The position numbers and the translations under genes are program-made. A stretch of 64,000 bases of DNA from the NCBI RefSeq assembly GCF_002802865.1, contig NZ_PGLQ01000001.1, forward strand, positions 558,001-622,000. Reading direction: 5' to 3'. Under the pieces are notes generated by a model that did not search any database, was not told the DNA's origin, and worked only from the letters and a program-made list of their open reading frames with translations. Source of the stretch: Bifidobacterium scaligerum (GTDB taxonomy: Bacteria > Actinomycetota > Actinomycetes > Actinomycetales > Bifidobacteriaceae). Of this stretch, positions 8,601-16,774 are shown piece by piece (the first letter of the stretch is position 1; each line of letters opens with the position of its first letter).

Positions 8601-9593
8601 GTCGGCTACGTGTTCACCGGCTCGATCTTCCAATCCTCCACGGCGGACAACACGGGCTGGAAGCTGAAGGGCAACGCCCTGAGCATGTGGGACTCGGCGC
8701 ATAACCGCACCGTCTACCTGGACGGCGAAGGCGGGAACAACGTGCTGACTGGCACGTTCCAGACCGCGTTCACCGGGCAGCGCGTCAAGCTCAGCCCCAC
8801 GTTCAACCAGTCGGAGATCGGCGGCACGGACAGGCTCACCGGTCCGGGCATCCAGTTCTACCACGCGACCGACGCGGCCGAACACCCGTACATCGCCGTC
8901 GAATCCACCACGCAGGAGGAGGGCGAGGTGTCCGCGCTCGTGTTCAACGGCGGGCAGCGCGACTCCGGCGCGCTCGGCAGGGGACACGGATACGGCGCGT
9001 TCGGACGCGTCGGCATGCGCCGCGACGATCAAAAACGCCAGATCGCAACGGTGTATTTCTCGGCGTCGGCGGACTACGCGCACGCCAACGATACGGACAG
9101 GACGCAACGCGAATGGAACTCGTCGGTGAGGCTGAGTGTCCCCGACCAGTCGGACACGACCGCGAGAATCGCGGCCGAAGCCCCCGACAGCCGCTCGGGG
9201 GGCGTGTACGCGAACGTCAGCCAGAACTACACGAACCTGTTCTCCCAGAACGCCGCCGGCTGGGTGGGTGTCCAGGCCAACATCGGCACCGGATACCTGT
9301 ATCTGGGCGGCTACCTCGGCGGCCTCACCAGCTGGCCTACGTTCAACTGCACGCATTGGCGCGCATGGTCGGGCGGAACCAGCACCGCGCCGCAACGGTA
9401 CGGCGACGTGAAATACACGTTCACCGCGCCACGGACCGGAATCTACCGGTTCGTCGCGTCCGCGGACGCCGGCACCGATCAGGCGCTGGTGCACACCGCG
9501 TACACGACGAGCAGTTCGGTCACGGTGCTTGGCTGGGGCAACTATGGGGTGGACGTGTACGCGTCCGTCATGGGATATCTCACGAAGAGCTAA
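5607..9593 (+). CDS. Tail hub/fibre protein with FN3 domains, coiled coil and decapeptide repeats
   Basis: A 1328-aa minor tail protein. Residues 1 to about 330 look like a baseplate hub domain. Two fibronectin type III-like domains follow (about 402-512 and 513-613), then a long Ala/Lys/Gln-rich coiled coil (about 615-735). A copy of the YWTRWSG...NNSTS double motif shared with the preceding gene lies near 770-805. Residues 831-998 are tandem ten-residue repeats, probably a trimeric fibrous stalk. The last 330 residues have no motif I recognise and may be the receptor-binding tip. GGAGG six bases upstream fixes the start. It probably determines host surface recognition; the receptor is unknown. 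Confidence 0.85.
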   Translation: MVKSLHARLVAYQPGGAKLGILQAPLGFDASIIHNDLGALKVTYSRRAVGGGILQRGLEAGLEIGLEVSDGGAWTEPFNCRYLLIGRSRNAEDVSDTVTLTCQSMAWLGNKILNNDTAHLITDGDNKGKRAFLSKNPGVIIRTILDENTARRGAGTVLAAGFDTGKDAGGAAWKNVYTLYYSLGTSLNSMLSSMVGGGAIDWRTDKRALRLWNADSTNLSRDLSNQVHVSMMHDVLEAPEEESIEDLSSDILVEGDNGLIFRESNAAAPTPWGKWESYVSQGGVSDEATAKAFMQATLASSARVRGQYTRSLLVSNAESLPLIDYRPGDWITAPTVKHGEKVRIQQVTLSLDSGGLKASITLNDKVYDSQVRQAKKIQGITGGATLAGSEGGRPAPEKDHRTPKPVTGLVVATDAYISSRGTALGLATLQWAKVEQATDNTAIDISSYRVEYRKNTAGAPWQNGGVTAADAPTIGIGGLECGVEYAFRVRAVPTYSDRLGEWSNVAVALVASDVTPPSVPSKPILTSKLGVVDVEWDGKNNAGGGMESDFDHVEVGISNSNGNWTYRDNLARDGHCIVTGLEYRQYWFALRSVDHSGNKSQWGAGASVTVASAVSQEDLDQIDKDVAANKQAIADANKTLVQAQSDITANKGAISEANKQITANKTAIDKASQQLTQAQSDIKQAQADSTKAKTDAADAKSEAAKATGQIEQARADITAASSKAQTALDKANSVGKSLDGLHNVFEGPDDPTTLSGVTVKQGDFWYKTQKYWTRWSGDENNSTSLLADFYTYWTGEANNSTSVLVPLSSRFTGVYVYDGSAWQERNLVAANILATGSVVADNMAANSITTEKIVAGAITTDRIAANAIVSGKIAAGAISTDKLAALAVTADKLAANSVVAGKLAANSVNAGNIVAGAITADKLAANSVNASKIVSGSITADKLAANSVTTDKLAANSVNASKIVAQSITGDKIASNTIVARNIAAQSITSDRIAAGQFVGYVFTGSIFQSSTADNTGWKLKGNALSMWDSAHNRTVYLDGEGGNNVLTGTFQTAFTGQRVKLSPTFNQSEIGGTDRLTGPGIQFYHATDAAEHPYIAVESTTQEEGEVSALVFNGGQRDSGALGRGHGYGAFGRVGMRRDDQKRQIATVYFSASADYAHANDTDRTQREWNSSVRLSVPDQSDTTARIAAEAPDSRSGGVYANVSQNYTNLFSQNAAGWVGVQANIGTGYLYLGGYLGGLTSWPTFNCTHWRAWSGGTSTAPQRYGDVKYTFTAPRTGIYRFVASADAGTDQALVHTAYTTSSSVTVLGWGNYGVDVYASVMGYLTKS
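8097..8600 (+). repeat. Sixteen and a half 30-bp coding repeats (decapeptide, consensus DKLAANSVTA)
   Basis: The hub/fibre gene encodes 16 complete ten-residue units plus a partial one, of the form (D/S/G)K(L/I)(A/V)A(N/G)(S/A)(V/I)(T/N)(A/T), each 30 bp long. The hydrophobic alternation suits a repeated beta structure. Several units are almost identical in DNA, so unit number could change by recombination. Confidence 0.9.
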
Positions 9594-9604
9594 GCGAGGA
9601 GCGA

Positions 9605-10195
9605 ATGGAACAGACCATCGAGAACGGGACGCTGCTTCTGGGCGTGCGTTCGGAGGATACGGGGCAGGCCGCGTATTCGGCGATCCCTTTGACCGCGTTG
9701 GCCGCGTGGCGTGAACTGCTGGGGGCCGCGTCGGACGTGGAGACGGTCGGTCTGATCATGGCGGCCGCGGATCCGGGCGTCATCGACCCGGACACGGGCC
9801 GCAACGCGTGGACCAGCGCCTACGAGCAGTTGGAGCACGACCGGCTGGCCGATCTGAATCAGGTCAAGGCCGCCTCCCTGCATCGCGCGTTCAAGGCTTC
9901 CGGCGCACTGGCCGTGGACGGGCGCGCGGAGACGCGCCGACTGTTGGGGTTGCCGGAAACCGTGTCGGACGAATACGAGTCGGACGCCGCGGAGGCCGCA
10001 AGCCTCGCGCTCGACGACGGTTCCACGGCCGAAGAGGACGACGTGCCGGATGCGGACGAGGCCACTCCGACCGCATCGCCCGACACCACGGGCCTGGAAT
10101 CCCTGCTCAAGGCGCACGCCCCGCAGATCAACATCCTGCGCGAACAATTTCTGGACGACATCACCCCGAGGATCACAGACAGGAGGAACCAATGA
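9605..10195 (+). CDS. Phage protein of unknown function, acidic C-terminal half
   Basis: A 196-aa protein starting MEQTIENGTLLLGV; GAGGAG lies five bases before the ATG. I do not recognise the family. The N-terminal half looks globular, with a segment (ADPGVIDPDTGRNAWTSAYEQ) that could face solvent. Residues about 120-165 are very rich in Asp, Glu, Ala and Thr and look like a disordered linker, followed by a short basic end. It lies between the fibre gene and a coiled-coil mini-gene, so a tail-tip accessory or fibre-assembly role is likely. The stop overlaps the next start (ATGA). Confidence 0.6.
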   Translation: MEQTIENGTLLLGVRSEDTGQAAYSAIPLTALAAWRELLGAASDVETVGLIMAAADPGVIDPDTGRNAWTSAYEQLEHDRLADLNQVKAASLHRAFKASGALAVDGRAETRRLLGLPETVSDEYESDAAEAASLALDDGSTAEEDDVPDADEATPTASPDTTGLESLLKAHAPQINILREQFLDDITPRITDRRNQ

Positions 10196-10350
10196 AGGAA
10201 CACGACCCATCGAATCTCGTACAGGCGGACGTGAACGACGTGCTCGACAACCTCGCCGCGTCGGTCGCGAGCCTGACACGCCAGCTGGCCATCAGCCAGG
10301 CGCAGACGCTCGCACTGCAACGCAAGATCAAGGAGCTGGAGGCCAAGTAA
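10192..10350 (+). CDS. Small coiled-coil phage protein (52 aa)
   Basis: A 52-residue ORF whose ATG overlaps the preceding stop as ATGA, with AGGAGG about six bases before it. The sequence (DVNDVLDNLAASVASLTRQLA...LQRKIKELEAK) is almost wholly amphipathic helix with a heptad pattern. It has no known domain. Small helical proteins in this position often attach to or help fold tail fibres, but that is only inference. It is shorter than usual ORF cut-offs, yet the coupling and ribosome binding site support it. Confidence 0.65.
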   Translation: MKEHDPSNLVQADVNDVLDNLAASVASLTRQLAISQAQTLALQRKIKELEAK

Positions 10351-10426
10351 TCCCACATGTTTTCAAGCCGTTCCCCACAGGGCGGCATCTCCATACCCAA
10401 AACCGAGTGAAAGGAAGTGGTTCGGT

Positions 10427-10954
10427 ATGAGCCTCCTGCGCAACTACATTCCGAATCCCATGTGCGTGGACATGGCCAACTATCTGAGCTCCCACGGAGG
10501 AGTGACCAACTGCACGATCGTCAACGTCACCAGCGACTACCAGCCGCCGAGCCTGTATCCGGGCTTCGGCGTGGAGACCGCGGCGGACGGCGACGCATGG
10601 TGCGCCATGACGATACCCGACGCGCCACGCGAGACGCCGCTCGTCATCGCCGCCAACATGACTCCCGGCGACGATCAGACCAGCGGCCCCGCATTGTTCG
10701 ACCAATGGATGCAGGTATGGGGCGGCGACAGTACGAACTGGAGTGTGAGGGGCTCGTTGAGCAAGACGGGCGTGAGCGGCGAGTTCACGATCCCGGCCGG
10801 CGGCCAGACCCCACAGATCGTGTTCCGCAGCCCCGCGAAGGCCGGCCAACGCATCTACATCTGGAACATCTACCTCGGCACGAAAGCCGACTGGGAGGCT
10901 CTGCAGGGCTATGCGCCCGGAGCACCGTTGGCCGGAAGCCTCATGCCGCTCTAA
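10427..10954 (+). CDS. Putative phage structural protein with carbohydrate-binding-like fold
   Basis: A 175-aa protein beginning MSLLRNYIPNPMC. An N-terminal N-x-I-P-N-P signature and an aromatic-rich beta pattern (WAV-like strands, IYIWNIYLG near the end) are typical of jelly-roll, sugar-binding modules in phage fibres. AAAGGAAG lies about 10 bases upstream of the ATG. It follows the fibre genes and precedes the lysis genes. I infer a receptor-binding or tail-tip decoration role; no catalytic residues are evident. Seventy-six bases separate it from the coiled-coil gene, with no clear hairpin. Confidence 0.5.
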   Translation: MSLLRNYIPNPMCVDMANYLSSHGGVTNCTIVNVTSDYQPPSLYPGFGVETAADGDAWCAMTIPDAPRETPLVIAANMTPGDDQTSGPALFDQWMQVWGGDSTNWSVRGSLSKTGVSGEFTIPAGGQTPQIVFRSPAKAGQRIYIWNIYLGTKADWEALQGYAPGAPLAGSLMPL

Positions 10955-10984
10955 TCGACTGAAAGGAAAGAAGGAATGACCTAG

Positions 10985-11302
10985 ATGACCGAGACACTGC
11001 CTACATGGGCGATGCTGCTCGCCGCCGTCATCGGCTCGGGGGCCACGGGCACGTTCACCGCATGGCTGCTGAAACGGTTCGACAAGCCCACCGTGTTGGA
11101 CCGGGCCGTGCGCGAACTGCTCCTGTGTCGTCTGGAGGATTTGCGCCATGAGATGGTCGCCGACCATCACGGCGTCGCCGACGAGGACCTCAAGGGACGC
11201 AGCCAACGACTCTACGACCTGTACCACGAGATGGGCGGCAACGGGCACGGCACCGCGTTGAACCAGGACATCCAGCAGGCGCCCATCGCGCCCAGACAAT
11301 GA
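10985..11302 (+). CDS. Small membrane protein before endolysin, possible holin partner
   Basis: A 105-aa protein with one transmembrane helix at about residues 8-29 and a cytoplasmic-looking charged remainder. The ending YDLYHEMGGNGHGTAL resembles the (Y)HxLGGNGTGT ending of small membrane proteins found next to lysis genes in many Gram-positive phages. GGAAAGAAGGA lies about 10 bases before the ATG. A two-codon start-stop (ATGACCTAG) at 10975 is ignored. A holin-like or holin-regulating role is inferred from position; the clear holin is at 12172. Confidence 0.55.
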   Translation: MTETLPTWAMLLAAVIGSGATGTFTAWLLKRFDKPTVLDRAVRELLLCRLEDLRHEMVADHHGVADEDLKGRSQRLYDLYHEMGGNGHGTALNQDIQQAPIAPRQ

Positions 11303-11326
11303 CAACGATCCGAAAGGAGCATGAAT

Positions 11327-12172
11327 GTGACAGCGTTCGATGATTGGGTGGCCCGGCACCGCGACCGGGGCACCGACATGGACGGCTACTACGGGACCCA
11401 ATGCTGGGACCTGTGGGCCAACTACGCGACCGAACTGTTCGGCGCGCCGGCCGGCACGGTGAACACCGCCCCGACCGGGGCGAACGCCGGACTGGCCGGT
11501 TCGATCTGGGAGCAGTATCCCACCAGCGGATGGGTGGGCGCGAACTTCACGCGCCTGCCCGCCACCGTCAGCCCTCGCAGGGGCGACGTGGCGTTCTGGG
11601 GCAACGATCCCACGCATCCGGTCACCCACGTGGCCATCGTCATCCAAGACGGTGTCCACAACGGCCGCATCCACGTCTTGGCGCAGAACGTGGACGCGTC
11701 GATGCTCGCCCGCGACATGTGGGACACCACGGCCACGGACGGCTACCTGCGCCCCAACAACCAGCAACCGATCACAGGAGATGACGACATGCCAACAGCA
11801 CAGGAGATCGCGGAAGCGGTGTGGAACTTCAACCAGAACGGCACGAAATGCCGCGACAGGTTGCAGGGCATCGACAAGGCGGCGAACGATATCGTCAAGA
11901 CCGTGGGCGAACGCGTGTGGAGCTTCCCCATCCAGAACGTGCAGGCGCGCGACCGCCTCTACGGCTTGGACAAGCTGCAAGTGCCCGGTCTGAGCAGGCA
12001 GCTCGCCACCCTGACCGCCACGGTCGCCGCCCAGCAGACCGCGATCGACACGCTCGCCAAGAGTCTGGGCGCGAACCCGCAGGACATCAGCAAGACCGTC
12101 GAGAAGGCCGTCAAGGACAAGCTCGACTCCCTGCAGATCACCGTGACCACGGACGACAAGGAGGCCGAATGA
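11327..12172 (+). CDS. Phage endolysin, CHAP domain
   Basis: A 281-aa lysin. Residues about 1-130 form a CHAP amidase/peptidase domain: the catalytic Cys is at 26 in GTQCWDLW, the His is in VTHVAIVI and the polar partner in LAQN. After a short linker come two related segments (CRDRLQGIDK and ARDRLYGLDK), likely a duplicated wall-binding element, then a C-terminal coiled coil. I prefer the GTG at 11327 to the in-frame ATG at 11321: AAAGGAG ends at 11319, one base from the ATG but seven from the GTG. It cleaves peptidoglycan for host lysis and needs the adjacent holin. Confidence 0.88.
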   Translation: MTAFDDWVARHRDRGTDMDGYYGTQCWDLWANYATELFGAPAGTVNTAPTGANAGLAGSIWEQYPTSGWVGANFTRLPATVSPRRGDVAFWGNDPTHPVTHVAIVIQDGVHNGRIHVLAQNVDASMLARDMWDTTATDGYLRPNNQQPITGDDDMPTAQEIAEAVWNFNQNGTKCRDRLQGIDKAANDIVKTVGERVWSFPIQNVQARDRLYGLDKLQVPGLSRQLATLTATVAAQQTAIDTLAKSLGANPQDISKTVEKAVKDKLDSLQITVTTDDKEAE

Positions 12173-12447
12173 TGGCATACGAGAATGACACCGAAGAGCC
12201 TGTGGAGGATTCCGACCTGAACGGCGACAACGTGCCCGACTGGCTCATCCCCAGCCATGTGTACGACGTGCTGAAATGGGTCGCGTTGATCGTATTCCCC
12301 GCCTTGGCCACGTTGGTGGGCGCGTTGGGCCCCGTATGGGGATTCACCGCACTCGCCTCCAACGTCGCCACCACACTCAACGCATTGGGACTGTTCACCG
12401 GCGTCATCATCGGCGCAAGCGCCATCAAAGCCAATACGAGCAAGTGA
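12172..12447 (+). CDS. Phage holin (Dp-1-like)
   Basis: A 91-aa protein with an acidic N-terminus and two transmembrane helices (about residues 36-57 and 64-86) separated by a short turn. The segment YDVLKWVALIVFPALATL strongly resembles holins of the pneumococcal phage Dp-1 type. Two adjacent ATGs are available; AAGGAGG at 12158-12164 is seven bases from the second, which is chosen here. The start overlaps the endolysin stop. It would form membrane lesions that release the endolysin at a set time. Confidence 0.85.
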   Translation: MAYENDTEEPVEDSDLNGDNVPDWLIPSHVYDVLKWVALIVFPALATLVGALGPVWGFTALASNVATTLNALGLFTGVIIGASAIKANTSK

Positions 12448-12555
12448 CGTTAAAAAACCGGGTTGAAAATTTCAATTCCACAGGAAAATTTCGGAACAGG
12501 GGAAAAATTATTCCATTCCGAACTCCTAATGGGATAATCCACGACAGAAATAAAG

Positions 12556-12600
12556 AAGCCGCCCTCCCTACAGCCTCACGCTGCATGGGGAGGGCGGCTT
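12556..12600 (+). terminator. Terminator of phage late operon
   Basis: Perfect 13-bp stem AAGCCGCCCTCCC / GGGAGGGCGGCTT around a 19-base loop, 108 bp after the holin. It also lies just past the 3' end of the opposing GNAT-like gene and could serve both directions. Confidence 0.85.
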
Positions 12601-12613
12601 TCTCATAGGTGCA

Positions 12614-13177
12614 TCAATCGATGCTATCGAAACCGAAACGCACAAATCGGTGATAATGCTTCTCATAGGGATCGACGCCAGCATCTATGAATCCGTTGCG
12701 CTGAAACAGGTTTATGCTTTGCACATTACGTGGGTCGATGCGTGCGCCAATCGTATCATCACGGCCGGTTTTGATTTGGTTCTCCTGCATGATTCGGAGT
12801 GCATGCCTGAGAGCCGCGTCTCCAAAATGACAGTGATCGGCTTCTAATGAGCGCGCGATGTACCCGACCATGTAAACGCCTTGATCATCGTCTTTGAATC
12901 CGTCGATTATCCCGAACCATACGAATGCCATGATCCGTTCCTCGCCGGTTTTGTCGGGAACACAACAGATATCCGCCCATTCGCTTCTCGGATTGGGTTT
13001 GCGGAAGCCGCGAATCATGTTCTGTACTTCCAACTGCCATGGCCAGTAGTATTTGCGATGCTTCATAACCGCATCCATGGAAAAGCCGCCCAGAGGGGCG
13101 GCGCATTCGAATTGCTGGAGTCTCCCGTAATAGTCGGGAGAGAGTTCACGCCACTTGTAGTCGCTTCCGCTTGTCAT
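12614..13177 (-). CDS. GNAT-like acetyltransferase, phage accessory gene
   Basis: A 187-aa protein starting MTSGSDYKWRELS. An AAGGAAGAG site directly precedes this ATG, so the in-frame extension to 13321 is probably not used; that stretch is coding in another frame (see 13146-13304). The C-terminal half has a GNAT pattern: strand-loop-helix around GYIARSLEADHCHFGDAALRHALRI and the closing NVQSINLFQRNGF. The pyrophosphate-binding loop is not the classical Q/RxxGxG/A, so activity is uncertain. It is oriented against the late operon next to the attachment region, typical of lysogen-expressed accessory genes. Substrate unknown. Confidence 0.6.
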   Translation of the reverse strand: MTSGSDYKWRELSPDYYGRLQQFECAAPLGGFSMDAVMKHRKYYWPWQLEVQNMIRGFRKPNPRSEWADICCVPDKTGEERIMAFVWFGIIDGFKDDDQGVYMVGYIARSLEADHCHFGDAALRHALRIMQENQIKTGRDDTIGARIDPRNVQSINLFQRNGFIDAGVDPYEKHYHRFVRFGFDSID

Positions 13178-13304
13178 GCTCTTCCTTGGCGGCTTTGATG
13201 AAGTCCTTGTTGAATGAACGGGACAGGCTCTTCCAGTATTCTTCCTGATTAGGTCCGGAGCCACTTGGTTTGGCGGCACGGTCCGTTTTGATGTTCTTTG
13301 CCAT
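13146..13304 (-). CDS. Small basic protein (52 aa) overlapping the GNAT-like gene
   Basis: A 52-residue ORF, MAKNIKTDRAAKPSG...AKEEHDKRKRLQVA, with GAGGAAAGC directly before its ATG. Its last 32 bases overlap the start of the GNAT-like gene, whose ribosome binding site lies inside it, so the pair is likely translationally coupled. It is rich in Lys/Arg with a helical second half. I do not know a family. The upstream-small, downstream-acetyltransferase order recalls antitoxin-GNAT toxin pairs, but no DUF1778 or ribbon-helix-helix motif is visible. It may instead be a small regulator or assembly partner. Confidence 0.6.
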   Translation of the reverse strand: MAKNIKTDRAAKPSGSGPNQEEYWKSLSRSFNKDFIKAAKEEHDKRKRLQVA

Positions 13305-13365
13305 GCTTTCCTCACCTTCAATTGGTTGCTCTACCCTACGACAGCTGTCATCATTCTGGCAAATC

Positions 13366-13485
13366 TATCCACAATAAATGTGGATAACCGTGTCGTGACA
13401 TACTCCTAGGTTCCTTAATTTTTGCCCACATTTTGCCCACATTTTTTCTGAAATCGGGTGAAAAACAGTGAAATCGGGTGAAAAC
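13366..13485. other. Short-repeat region near presumed phage attachment site
   Basis: Three repeat structures lie between the accessory pair and tRNA-Pro: a palindrome TATCCACA-N5-TGTGGATA (13366-13386), whose right arm plus one base is a perfect DnaA-box (TTATCCACA on the minus strand); a tandem TTTTGCCCACA (13420-13430 and 13431-13441); and a direct repeat TGAAATCGGGTGAAAA (about 13450-13465 and 13470-13485). Closely spaced short repeats are what integrase arm-binding sites look like, but this is not proven. Confidence 0.45.
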
Positions 13486-13489
13486 GGAA

Positions 13490-13527
13490 AAGCCGCTCAG
13501 CCCTACTCCCGTAAGGCTTTGCGGCTT
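13490..13527 (-). terminator. Terminator after tRNA-Pro
   Basis: Stem AAGCCGC / GCGGCTT; on the minus strand it is followed by TTTTCC and another T-rich stretch, 20 bp past the tRNA 3' end. Confidence 0.6.
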
Positions 13528-13547
13528 ATTTCAATGGTTCCGAAAAG

Positions 13548-13621
<74 letters not shown>

Positions 13622-13679
13622 ATGCTGCAAAAGCAACAGTTGGATAGACTACCGTAAAGGCCGCTGGGGTCAAAATCAA

Positions 13680-15818
13680 TCAGCGTGTCGCCTTCTTTTG
13701 CTTCTTTTCTCGAATATTCACCGAAATCTGGATCGGCGTACCTTCAAAGCCGAATTCCTCACGCAACGACCGTTCGATGTACCGACGATAGCCATGCTCC
13801 AGGAAACCAGTCGCAAAGATCACGAATCGTGGCGGACGAGTGGATGCCTGTGTAGCAAACAGGATACGAGGCTGCTTGCCGCCACGCAATGGATGCGGGT
13901 GAGCTGCCTGAATCTTGCCGAGGAAGGCGTTAAGCTTTCCGGTAGGAATACGTTGGTCCCAGGACTCTAGAGCGGAACGCATTGCGTTGGCCAGACGATT
14001 GGTATGCCAGCCCGTCTTAGCGGACAGATTCACTCGCTGCGCCCATGTCACACGGTCGAACTCGGTAATCCACAGACGTTCCAGACGTTGTTTGTCGAAT
14101 TCGTCCATGGCGTCCCACTTGTTAAATACAAGTACAATCGCACGTCCTGCATCCACGGCTGTGGACATGACTTTCAAATCCTGATCAGAGATCGGCTGAG
14201 AAGCATCAAACAGAATCAGAGCCAGCTCGGAGCGCTCAATGGCAGCCTGCGTACGCAACGAAGAGTAATACTCCGCACCTTTGAGCTTATGCTGACGACG
14301 TTTGATACCGGCGGTATCGATGAACAGCCAATCCTCGCCATCGATGTCAATGATCTCGTCGACCGGGTCACGCGTAGTGCCTGCCAAGTCATTGACCACG
14401 GAACGTTCTTCTCGTGCCAGCTGATTCAGCAGAGAGGACTTGCCTACATTGGGGCGACCGACCAAAGCGACGCGTCGCAGACTGGAAGGAGTCAGAAAAC
14501 CAGAGGTCTTCTCGGCCTTCCTTAGCTTGTCAAGTGCGACATCCAACAAGTCGCCGACGCCTCTGCCGTGCATGGCGGATACCGAATATGGCTCCCCCAG
14601 ACCTAGTTTCCAGAACTCAGCAGCAAGATACTCGCTAGCCTGATCATCGATCTTGTTGACCGCCAAAGTCACTGGCTTGCCGGAAGCACGTAGTAGTTTG
14701 ACTATGCGTTCATCCGTGGAAGTCAGGCCCACCTGTCCGTCTACCACAAACACCACGGCATCAGCAAGCTGAACAGCTACCTGTGCCTGCGAAGCAATGG
14801 CTGATTCAATGCCTTCCACATCGGCTTCCCAGCCGCCCGTATCGACTAGCTTGAAATCAGTACCGGCCCATTCCGCATCATAGCTGACGCGATCGCGGGT
14901 CACGCCGGGCGTATCTTCCACGACGGCTGCGCGACGTCCAAGAATACGGTTCACCAACGAAGATTTGCCCACGTTCGGGCGTCCGACAATCGCCAGAACA
15001 CCTACAGGCTTAGGACCGGGCTGAGAGCCGCTTTCCGTAAAGTCACGGCCGGAAATCAGCGCCTCATCGCCTTCGTCAAGCTCATAACCTTCCAGATTGG
15101 CTGCATATTGCTCATACTCCTGATTCTCGATGGCTTCTTCCACCAAGCCGATCAGTACATCAAGTGTATGCTCGAAATCCATATCCGAATTGTCTATGGT
15201 GGTCACTCCGTCAGCAGCGGTCATAAAACTGGTGACCTTGGAATCCGCCTTATCTCGGGCGGCTACGTCCTCAGCGCCAACTCCTTTGACGGCCTGTCCT
15301 GTACGTCGTGCCTGGCGCACTTCCTCACGGGCGGTCAGCAGTACACGAACCTCGGCATCAGGCGCCACCACAGTGGTGATGTCACGCCCTTCAGCCACGA
15401 TGCCGAGTCCTTCAGAGAATGAGTCGGCAGATGCCTCTCGCGCGATATATGCACGCTGCGCGGCAATCAGGACATTACGTACAGGAATGATGTTTGAGAC
15501 TTTGGAGACATGGGACGAAACCTCAGACGATCGAATCGCTTCAGAAATATCCTCACTGTCGGCGTATACCTTGGGGGCAGACGGGTCTACCGAAATATCA
15601 AAATGGTCGCCGGTGAAGAACTCTCCCACGGTTTCGGTAACGATCCGCTCATCAATGGTCTCAGCATCAAGGTCAATGCCTTGTTTCATACACCACCATG
15701 CGCAGGCACGATACATGGCACCTGTATCCAGATACGCATAACCGAAATATTTAGCCAGCGCTTTGGCAGTAGACGATTTGCCGACGCCGGCAGGACCGTC
15801 AATGGCGACACGAATCAC
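13680..15818 (-). CDS. Cytidylate kinase fused to ribosome-assembly GTPase Der (EngA)
   Basis: A 712-aa fusion. Residues 1 to about 230 are cytidylate kinase (P-loop [16 protein letters not shown]), which phosphorylates CMP and dCMP. Residues about 275-712 are Der, with two GTPase domains (GRPNVGKSS twice, DTGGWE and DTAGI, NKID and NKWD) and a KH-like C-terminus; Der acts in 50S subunit maturation. The kinase and Der domains are joined by an acidic Gly/Glu linker. The same fusion is known in bifidobacteria and some relatives. The gene starts ATG at 15818 and overlaps the stop of the pseudouridine synthase gene by four bases. Confidence 0.96.
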   Translation of the reverse strand: MIRVAIDGPAGVGKSSTAKALAKYFGYAYLDTGAMYRACAWWCMKQGIDLDAETIDERIVTETVGEFFTGDHFDISVDPSAPKVYADSEDISEAIRSSEVSSHVSKVSNIIPVRNVLIAAQRAYIAREASADSFSEGLGIVAEGRDITTVVAPDAEVRVLLTAREEVRQARRTGQAVKGVGAEDVAARDKADSKVTSFMTAADGVTTIDNSDMDFEHTLDVLIGLVEEAIENQEYEQYAANLEGYELDEGDEALISGRDFTESGSQPGPKPVGVLAIVGRPNVGKSSLVNRILGRRAAVVEDTPGVTRDRVSYDAEWAGTDFKLVDTGGWEADVEGIESAIASQAQVAVQLADAVVFVVDGQVGLTSTDERIVKLLRASGKPVTLAVNKIDDQASEYLAAEFWKLGLGEPYSVSAMHGRGVGDLLDVALDKLRKAEKTSGFLTPSSLRRVALVGRPNVGKSSLLNQLAREERSVVNDLAGTTRDPVDEIIDIDGEDWLFIDTAGIKRRQHKLKGAEYYSSLRTQAAIERSELALILFDASQPISDQDLKVMSTAVDAGRAIVLVFNKWDAMDEFDKQRLERLWITEFDRVTWAQRVNLSAKTGWHTNRLANAMRSALESWDQRIPTGKLNAFLGKIQAAHPHPLRGGKQPRILFATQASTRPPRFVIFATGFLEHGYRRYIERSLREEFGFEGTPIQISVNIREKKQKKATR

Positions 15819-16585
15819 AGGCCAACCTCCTTGGACAGCGAGCGAACTTCGGTCTGGGAGAGCACGCGGTACGAGCCGGACTTCAGATCGCCGAGTTTAA
15901 TCGGACCGATTTGCGTGCGTACCAGCCGCTTCACCGGGAATCCGATAGAACCGAAAATACGACGTACGATACGGTTCTTGCCCGAATGCAGCACGACTTT
16001 AACCAACGTTACGTCACGGGAAGAATCGATGATGGCGCAATGATCCAACTTGATCCATCCGTCATCGAGCTGGACTCCGGTATTTACCAGACGCCGGCAT
16101 ACGGTACCAGAGATCCGCCCTTCCAAGGTCGCGATATAAGTCTTCTCCACCTCATATTTCGGGTGCATGACATGCTGCGACAACTCACCGTCATTGGTCA
16201 TAAGAATCAGGCCTTCTGAATCGTAATCCAGACGACCCATATGGAAAATACGCTCGTACTTGTCCCCTACGATATCTCGCAGTGTGTAACGCCCCTTCGG
16301 ATCCTCCATAGCGGAAAGCACCTTGCGGGGCTTGTTGAGCGCCAGCGTTACATGGTTCGGATTAATCCGAACACGTGAACCGTCTACACGAATCTGCTGC
16401 CTTTTCGGATCGACGCGAGTGCCGAGCTCGGTGACCAGCTCACCATCCACCTCGACGCGACCATCGGTAATCATGTCCTCACACTTGCGGCGGGAACCGA
16501 AACCAGCCTGAGCGAGCAGTTTCTGCAAACGAATGGAATTGGAATCATCATGCGCCTTAGCAGCGCGAGAATATGCGTTTGGCAT
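15815..16585 (-). CDS. 23S rRNA pseudouridine synthase, RluB/RsuA family
   Basis: A 256-aa protein. An S4 RNA-binding domain occupies about residues 18-65 ([21 protein letters not shown]), followed by the RsuA/RluB catalytic domain with [16 protein letters not shown]; the Asp in GRLD is the catalytic residue of the family. It is expected to modify a uridine in large-subunit rRNA, probably that of RluB. It overlaps cmk-der by ATGA and is co-transcribed with it; rluB-der-cmk neighbours are common in Gram-positives, linking rRNA modification to ribosome assembly. The choice between RluB and RsuA specificity cannot be made from sequence alone. Confidence 0.9.
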   Translation of the reverse strand: MPNAYSRAAKAHDDSNSIRLQKLLAQAGFGSRRKCEDMITDGRVEVDGELVTELGTRVDPKRQQIRVDGSRVRINPNHVTLALNKPRKVLSAMEDPKGRYTLRDIVGDKYERIFHMGRLDYDSEGLILMTNDGELSQHVMHPKYEVEKTYIATLEGRISGTVCRRLVNTGVQLDDGWIKLDHCAIIDSSRDVTLVKVVLHSGKNRIVRRIFGSIGFPVKRLVRTQIGPIKLGDLKSGSYRVLSQTEVRSLSKEVGL

Positions 16586-16774
16586 CGTTCTCCCAACGTG
16601 GCCGGACAGGGAATCCTGTCGATATGTGCAATATGGTTCTGTATTGTTGGTGAAACTGGTTGTTCCCAGCGAATTCCAACGTTTCCATAATACCGCAAAG
16701 GCGGACTACTGGTAGACTGACACCGTTTGCGTGGAGGCACCCCGCCTTCCGGCAATTGACAAAAAGGAATAATC

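Larger units (their letters stand above)
1..13547. mobile_element. Prophage right end (siphovirus tail, lysis and accessory region), left end outside window
   Basis: A continuous plus-strand block of tail morphogenesis and lysis genes (1 to 12447) has the standard siphovirus order: tail tube, chaperone with frameshift, tape measure, distal tail, hub/fibre, membrane protein, endolysin, holin. It ends in a strong terminator. Two overlapping minus-strand accessory genes and a stretch of short repeats follow, then the 3' end of tRNA-Pro(GGG) at 13548. A tRNA 3' end facing the element is a common phage attachment arrangement, so the right boundary is placed there by inference. Head genes, integrase and the other attachment site must lie to the left of the window. 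Confidence 0.85.
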
